A stretch of DNA of 9,833 nt from Candidatus Caccousia avistercoris (GTDB lineage Bacteria > Bacillota > Clostridia > Oscillospirales > Acutalibacteraceae): NCBI GenBank assembly GCA_018715025.1, contig DVMK01000203.1:1-9833 (forward strand), read 5' to 3'. Made by a program: the position numbers and the translations under genes. Under the pieces are notes generated by a model. The model did no database searches, had not been told where the DNA came from, and was given only the letters and a program-made list of their open reading frames with translations. This document shows, piece by piece, positions 6,408-9,833 of the stretch (its first letter is position 1; each line of letters opens with the position of its first letter).

Positions 6408-6641
6408 ATGAAACGGAAAAAGGATGAAAAACGGAAAAGAAGCAGCGGATACGAGATCATTATGGAGCGGGATTTCTCCCGGAAGGCCCCAGGCGTAACG
6501 GCGGAGGAACCCGGCTGGGAAAACAACGTGGTGTCCTCCGGGGAGTGCACCGGGCTCACGCCCACGCCGCCTGTTTCCCCTGAGGAAGCGGAGTCCTACA
6601 GGGACATTTACGCCGTTCCAGAGGCGGAACGGCAGCCCTGA
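6408..6641 (+). CDS. Small conserved hypothetical protein (77 aa) of Clostridia
   Basis: The start at 6408 follows AAAGGAGAGG (6392-6401); an in-frame ATG at 6387 lies upstream of that site and is not used. The first 12 residues are strongly basic (MKRKKDEKRKRS). Then come YEIIMERDFSRKAPG, a central NNVVSSGECTGLTPTPP, and an acidic tail with EEAESYRDIY. It has no signal peptide or membrane segment. The ECTGL(x)P pattern followed by EExExYxDIY recalls small proteins of unknown function that I have seen in many Oscillospiraceae, but I know no function. It is transcribed divergently from the XRE operon and ends in a strong terminator. Confidence 0.75.
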   Translation: MKRKKDEKRKRSSGYEIIMERDFSRKAPGVTAEEPGWENNVVSSGECTGLTPTPPVSPEEAESYRDIYAVPEAERQP

Positions 6642-6652
6642 GAACGTAAAAG

Positions 6653-6698
6653 CCGGCCCGGCGCAGGAAAACGCTTCCTGCGCCGGGCCGGTCCTTTA
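6653..6698. terminator. Bidirectional terminator between convergent genes
   Basis: A perfect 17-bp GC-rich stem pairs CCGGCCCGGCGCAGGAA (6653-6669) with 6675-6691 around a 5-base loop. TCCTTTATTT follows on the plus strand and TTTT (6651-6648) on the minus strand. It separates the plus-strand small gene from the minus-strand metallo-hydrolase gene, whose stop is 4 bases from the stem. Confidence 0.9.
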
Positions 6699-7643
6699 TT
6701 TCACCGAGGGCAGCCCTGTGGTGAAGGTCACGCCCTCCCCCTGGGTCTGCGCCAGAATGGTCCCCTGGGTGTCTGTGCGGTACACCTCCGCCCCGGCCTG
6801 GGCCAGCTTGTCCAGGGTTTCCTGGTTCGGGTGGCCGTAGTCGTTGTCCTCGCCGCAGCTGATGACGGCGGCGGAGGGGGACACCGCCTTGAGGAAGGCG
6901 GGGGAGGTGGAGGTGTCGCTGCCGTGGTGGCCGCATTTCAGCACGTCGGCGGAAAGGTCGTACCCTTTGGCCAGCATTTCCTCCTCGCTTTCCTGCTCCG
7001 CGTCGCCGGTGAACAGGAAGGAGTCCTCCCCGTAGGTGAGGCGCAGCACCACAGAGTAGTTGTTCAGGTTGCTGTATTCCTGGGAGTTGGGGGCCAGCAC
7101 CTCCAGCACGGCCCCGTCCTTGTTCCACACCACCTGGCCTGGCTGGGCGGGTGTGATGGAAAGGCCCTTCTGTTCTATGCTTTCCAGCAGATCCTCGTAG
7201 GTCTTTGTGGTGGGGGTCATGTCCTCCGCCACCTGAGGCAGGAGGATCTCCTTCACCTCCAGCGCAGAGACCACCTGGGCCATGCCGCCGATGTGGTCGG
7301 CGTGGGGGTGGGTGCCCACCACCAGGTCAAGGGTACCGGCGCCCAGCCGTTCCAGCTCTGCCGCAAGCTCTTCCTCGGTGGCGGCAGTACCCGCGTCAAT
7401 GAGGATATGTTCGCCGCCCGGCATGCAGAGAAGCTCGCTGTCGCCCTGGCCCACGTCCAAAAAATACACCTGCAGGGTGCCGGAGGGGGGCGCGTCCGGC
7501 TGGGCGGCCTGCCCGCCCGCAGGCAGGCTCAGCTGGGGGCCCAGGTGCTGCCAGGCAAGTCCGGCGGCCGCCACAGCCACAGCGGCCAGCGCCGCCCACC
7601 AGGGCCGCCTGCGGCGCTTTGCATATCGTCTTCCCTTTGCCAT
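6696..7643 (-). CDS. Membrane-anchored ComEC-like metallo-beta-lactamase-fold hydrolase
   Basis: This 315-aa protein has a basic start, one hydrophobic segment at about residues 15-31, and no typical cleavage or lipobox site, so it is probably an extracytoplasmic protein held by a signal anchor. The rest is a metallo-beta-lactamase fold of the ComEC/Rec2 C-terminal type: YFLDVGQGDS (60-69), the metal motif THPHADH (111-117), FTGD (211-214), CGHHGSD (237-243) and YGHP with H271. ComEC itself has competence and transporter domains; here only the hydrolase part exists, as in many stand-alone Firmicute paralogues. Those may act on extracellular nucleic acid or other phosphodiesters, but the substrate is unknown. 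GAGGAG (7656-7661) lies 12 bases before the ATG, a slightly long spacing. A terminator lies just upstream, so it is read by a short promoter or by leak-through. Confidence 0.85.
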   Translation of the reverse strand: MAKGRRYAKRRRRPWWAALAAVAVAAAGLAWQHLGPQLSLPAGGQAAQPDAPPSGTLQVYFLDVGQGDSELLCMPGGEHILIDAGTAATEEELAAELERLGAGTLDLVVGTHPHADHIGGMAQVVSALEVKEILLPQVAEDMTPTTKTYEDLLESIEQKGLSITPAQPGQVVWNKDGAVLEVLAPNSQEYSNLNNYSVVLRLTYGEDSFLFTGDAEQESEEEMLAKGYDLSADVLKCGHHGSDTSTSPAFLKAVSPSAAVISCGEDNDYGHPNQETLDKLAQAGAEVYRTDTQGTILAQTQGEGVTFTTGLPSVK

Positions 7644-7680
7644 GGGGTTACAACACTCCTCTCATTTTTCGGGTCATAAA

Positions 7681-7721
7681 TAAAAAAGAAGCACCCTTCC
7701 GGCGCAGCGCCGAAAGGATGC
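7681..7721 (-). terminator. Intrinsic terminator after the 83-aa gene
   Basis: On the minus strand, 7721-7708 (GCATCCTTTCGGCG) pairs with 7704-7691 (CGCCGGAAGGGTGC) with two imperfect positions, followed by TTCTTTTTTA. It lies 32 bases after the stop of the 83-aa gene and only 37 bases before the next minus-strand start at 7643. Confidence 0.85.
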
Positions 7722-7753
7722 CGGGTCTGCCCCTTATTATGTCCCGGGGACGG

Positions 7754-8005
7754 TCAGTCCTTCCCGTACAGGTTAAAACGGAACAAGGCGGATTCGTCTT
7801 CCTTATTCTCGCACTCTATGAAAGCTTCAGCAATTTTGCCGCCCTCAATCAGCTTGGTCAGGCCGACCAGCTGGCAAAGCTTGCTTTTCAGGTTCAGGCG
7901 GTCGCCTTCCCGGGTGACCAGGTACACATTCCCTTTGCAGGATTCCAGGGTTCTCAAAAATTCGGGGACATCCACATCGTGCAGTTCCAACAGGTTCGCA
8001 GCCAT
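7754..8005 (-). CDS. Small protein (83 aa), C-terminal half HPr/Crh-like
   Basis: The start at 8005 is chosen because AAGGAGGA (8019-8012) lies 6 bases upstream; an ATG 7 codons earlier would place this site inside the gene. The protein is soluble with no export signal. I know no named family for it. Residues 34-72 (GDRLNLKSKLCQL...GG...KEDESAL) match the layout of HPr and Crh around the regulatory serine (GKxVNLKSIMGVM...KG...DEnDAL), with S41 at the place of HPr Ser46. The HPr active-site HARPA is absent; only H9 lies nearby, at about the matching distance. It may be a Crh-like regulatory relative without phosphotransfer, but this is inference from a short match. It has its own consensus promoter and terminator, so it is monocistronic and probably well expressed. 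Confidence 0.75.
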   Translation of the reverse strand: MAANLLELHDVDVPEFLRTLESCKGNVYLVTREGDRLNLKSKLCQLVGLTKLIEGGKIAEAFIECENKEDESALFRFNLYGKD

Positions 8006-8040
8006 AAATTGTCCTCCTTGCATCACACAGACTTGTCAGG

Positions 8041-8069
8041 GGAAAACAACGAATCCGGAATTGTTTTCC
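8041..8069 (-). other. Perfect 9-bp hairpin at the start of the 83-aa gene's mRNA
   Basis: GGAAAACAA (8069-8061 on the minus strand) pairs with TTGTTTTCC (8049-8041) around an 11-base loop. It begins about 4 bases after the predicted transcription start (near 8073). It could be an operator dyad or a 5' stabilising hairpin. Confidence 0.5.
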
Positions 8070-8079
8070 TTCTTTCTCC

Positions 8080-8108
8080 ATTATATCTGCCCGTCAAATT
8101 CTTGTCAA
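8080..8108 (-). promoter_or_regulatory. Perfect consensus sigma-A promoter of the 83-aa gene
   Basis: On the minus strand, TTGACA (8108-8103) and TATAAT (8085-8080) both match consensus exactly with a 17-base spacer. The leader to the start at 8005 is about 68 bases. Confidence 0.9.
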
Positions 8109-8181
8109 CCAAGCAGGGAATGGGAAAATTGCCAAACTTCACCCGGTCCCCGGCGGGAAATTCGTTCGTTTCCGGCGGGCT

Positions 8182-8865
8182 TCAGGGGGCATCCCCGCTG
8201 GAGATGCGGCCGCCGCGGATGCACACCCGGCGGCCCGCCAGCCGGGCCACCTCCCGGTCGTGGGTGATGAGCACCAGGGTGCGGCCCTGCCGGTTCAGCC
8301 CCTGGAGGATGTCCATCACCGCCTGGCCCGCCTGCAGGTCCAGGTTGCCGGTGGGCTCGTCTGCCAGAATGACCGGGGGCCTGGCGGCGATGGCCCGGGC
8401 AATGGCCACCCTCTGCTGCTGGCCGCCGCTCATCTGCCCCGGGCGGTGCTCTACCCGGCCGCCCAGTCCCACCAGCTCCAGGGCCTCCAGGGCCATGGCC
8501 CGCCGTTCCCCCCGGGGCACGCCCCGGTACGCCAGGGGAAGCTCTACGTTTTCCAGGGCGGAAAGCCCGCCGATCAGATTAAAGCCCTGGAACACAAACC
8601 CGATTTTCCGGTTGCGGATTTCCGCCAGCCGCCTGTCGGAAAGGCCGGCCACCTCCTCCCCGGCGAACACATAGCTGCCCTGGGTGGGGGTGTCAAGGCA
8701 GCCCAGCATATTCATGAGGGTGGATTTCCCCGAGCCGCTGCGCCCCACCACCGCCAGGAATTCCCCCCGCTCCACCGTGAGGGTCACATGGTCCAGGGCT
8801 TTGATCTGCTGCCCGCCCTGCACATAGGTTTTCGACACGTCCTTCAGCTCCATGACCGCCTGCAT
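8182..8865 (-). CDS. ABC transporter ATP-binding protein, LolD/MacB/FtsE-like
   Basis: This 227-aa ATPase has every motif of the lipoprotein-release/macrolide-export (MacB, LolD) subfamily: Walker A GRSGSGKS (41-48), Q-loop FVFQGFNL with Q93, signature MSGGQQQR (145-152), Walker B VILADE (165-170), D-loop NLD, and switch H202 in THD. Such ATPases pair with FtsX/MacB-type permeases and act on peptides, antibiotics or lipoproteins at the membrane. No permease is visible: downstream on the same strand is an unrelated small gene with its own promoter, and upstream is a divergent mutase. The partner must be elsewhere, or the gene is an orphan. The start at 8865 follows AGGAGG (8878-8873) by 7 bases. 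I see no clear terminator in 8109-8181. Confidence 0.92.
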   Translation of the reverse strand: MQAVMELKDVSKTYVQGGQQIKALDHVTLTVERGEFLAVVGRSGSGKSTLMNMLGCLDTPTQGSYVFAGEEVAGLSDRRLAEIRNRKIGFVFQGFNLIGGLSALENVELPLAYRGVPRGERRAMALEALELVGLGGRVEHRPGQMSGGQQQRVAIARAIAARPPVILADEPTGNLDLQAGQAVMDILQGLNRQGRTLVLITHDREVARLAGRRVCIRGGRISSGDAP

Positions 8866-8937
8866 CTCCGCGCCTCCTTTGCAAGCCTTCCGCCCGGGCA
8901 GCCCTGCCCTGGCCGTATTTCGGACAAATTCTTCCCA

Positions 8938-8972
8938 TTGTAATTTACAAGCGGAGGGAATTGCCGTATAAT
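8938..8972 (+). promoter_or_regulatory. Promoter of the phosphohexomutase gene with palindrome over the -35
   Basis: TTTACA (8944-8949, 5 of 6) and TATAAT (8967-8972, perfect) are 17 bases apart. A 13-base perfect palindrome, TTGTAATTTACAA (8938-8950), covers the -35 and may be a repressor site for this gene, the divergent ABC gene or both. Confidence 0.75.
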
Positions 8973-8993
8973 GAGAATGCTATTTTAGTATAT

Positions 8994-9009
8994 CCGGCGA
9001 AAGCGCCGG
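8994..9009 (+). other. Leader hairpin of the phosphohexomutase mRNA
   Basis: CCGGCG (8994-8999) pairs with CGCCGG (9004-9009) around an AAAG loop. It sits about 15 bases after the predicted transcription start and has no T-run. Confidence 0.45.
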
Positions 9010-9043
9010 GATTCGGTGATAAAATTGGGAGGTATTGCCAACT

Positions 9044-9833
9044 ATGTTGGAACAGGATTGGAAATTGTTTAAAAGCGGATCGGATATCCGGGGCGTAGCC
9101 ACCCCGGGGCCGGCGGGGCAGGCCGTCAACCTGACAGACGAGGCGGTGCGCCGCATGGCGGCCGGGTTCCTGCTCTGGCTTTCGGAAAAGACGGGGAAGC
9201 CGGCCTGTGAAATGAAAATCGCCGTGGGGCACGATTCCCGCGTTTCCGCGAACCGGATTCAGAAGGCCGTGGTGAACGCCATGCTGGCCGCCGGGGCGCG
9301 GGTGCTGGTGTGCGGCCTGGCCTCTACCCCCAGCATGTTCATGGTAACGGTGGACTGGGACTGCGACGGCTCGGTGCAGATTACGGCCAGCCACCACCCC
9401 TACTACCGGAACGGGCTGAAGTTCTTCACCAAGCAGGGCGGCCTGGACGGCTGCGACATTGAAGCCATTCTGGAATATGCCCAGGACAACAAGGCCCCCG
9501 CCTACGGGAAGGGGGAGGCCGAAGCGGTGGACTACATGAGCCGCTACTGTGAAATTTTGCGGAACAAGATCAAGGAGGGCGTGCAGGCGGAGGATTACGA
9601 TCATCCCCTGGCGGGCTTCCACATTGTGGTGGACGCAGGCAACGGGGCGGGCGGCTTCTACGCCAGCGACGTGCTGGCCCCTCTGGGGGCCGATGTTTCC
9701 GGCAGCCAGTTCCTGGAGCCGGACGGCATGTTCCCCAACCACATTCCCAACCCGGAAAACGAGGCCGCCATGGCTTCTGTGTGCAAGGCGACCCTGCGGG
9801 CCAAGGCGGACCTGGGCGTGATTTTCGACACCG
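9044..9833 (+). CDS. Phosphohexomutase (phosphomannomutase/phosphoglucomutase), N-terminal part, cut by window edge
   Basis: The first 263 residues stay open to the window edge. The start at 9044 follows GGGAGGT (9027-9033). Family landmarks appear in order: the N-terminal FKSGSDIRG, VGHDSR, the active-site phosphoserine loop TASHHPYYRNGLKFF (114-128, phosphorylated Ser116), the domain-2 motif VDAGNGAGG around 196-204, and VIFDT at the edge, where the Mg-binding DxDxDR loop should begin. The enzyme interconverts hexose 1- and 6-phosphates via a bisphosphate intermediate in the cytoplasm, feeding nucleotide-sugar and cell-wall precursors. The usual TASHNP reads TASHHP here; some clostridial members have TASHLP, so the position varies. 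Whether mannose or glucose is preferred cannot be told from this part. Confidence 0.92.
   Translation, partial: MLEQDWKLFKSGSDIRGVATPGPAGQAVNLTDEAVRRMAAGFLLWLSEKTGKPACEMKIAVGHDSRVSANRIQKAVVNAMLAAGARVLVCGLASTPSMFMVTVDWDCDGSVQITASHHPYYRNGLKFFTKQGGLDGCDIEAILEYAQDNKAPAYGKGEAEAVDYMSRYCEILRNKIKEGVQAEDYDHPLAGFHIVVDAGNGAGGFYASDVLAPLGADVSGSQFLEPDGMFPNHIPNPENEAAMASVCKATLRAKADLGVIFDT

Noticed and set aside
6831..7679. Plus-strand frame of 282 codons rich in Val, Gly and His
   Set aside because: It is antisense to the metallo-hydrolase gene, whose metal motifs are intact.
7619..8674. Plus-strand frame of 351 codons
   Set aside because: It is a shadow of three minus-strand genes in GC-rich DNA, with a composition unlike a protein and crossing a terminator and a consensus promoter.
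8945..9742. Minus-strand frame of 265 codons
   Set aside because: It is antisense to the phosphohexomutase, which has all its family motifs and a good promoter and ribosome binding site.
1..9833. CRISPR array or retron/toxin-antitoxin pair
   Set aside because: No regularly spaced repeats, no reverse transcriptase motifs, and the XRE-ImmA pair is better explained as a repressor-peptidase switch than as a toxin-antitoxin pair.

Overview
The window looks like chromosomal DNA of a GC-rich gut-type Firmicute, probably in the Oscillospiraceae/Ruminococcaceae range. The signs are strong AGGAGG-type ribosome binding sites, consensus sigma-A promoters, a clostridial-style XRE repressor plus ImmA/IrrE peptidase pair, small conserved clostridial proteins, and a tRNA-Gly with encoded CCA. 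The genus cannot be fixed from this window.

Left part (1-4934). The first 48 bases are the start of a minus-strand gene running off the edge. Its 16 visible residues resemble the N-terminus of IS5-family transposases. Next is a very large plus-strand gene (263-4834, 1523 aa) with lower GC and less biased codon use than the right half. It joins an N-terminal nuclease-like domain (D...QxK), a central STAND/NACHT-type NTPase and about 950 residues of helical-repeat-like sequence. This is the layout of Avs-type antiviral sensors, and it is the main candidate for a poorly described defence system. It ends at a bidirectional terminator shared with a minus-strand tRNA-Gly(CCC). An accessory gene set between an IS edge and a tRNA 3' end suggests an integration hotspot.

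Middle (5008-6650). Upstream of the tRNA is about 300 bases of AT-rich non-coding DNA with a 24-base direct repeat and a 13-bp inverted repeat. It is followed by a minus-strand two-gene operon: an XRE repressor and, 4 bases downstream, an ImmA/IrrE-type HEIGH metallopeptidase. A 77-aa conserved-looking protein is transcribed divergently. Its promoter has a perfect 12-bp palindrome in the spacer.

Right part (6650-9833) looks like ordinary chromosome at high GC. It holds a membrane-anchored ComEC-like metallo-beta-lactamase-fold protein, an 83-aa protein with an HPr/Crh-like C-terminal half behind a perfect consensus promoter, and a LolD/MacB-type ABC ATPase without a visible permease, all on the minus strand. 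Divergently transcribed is the 5' part of a phosphohexomutase (phosphomannomutase/phosphoglucomutase) that runs off the right edge.

All functional calls are from motifs read by eye. No database search was possible.
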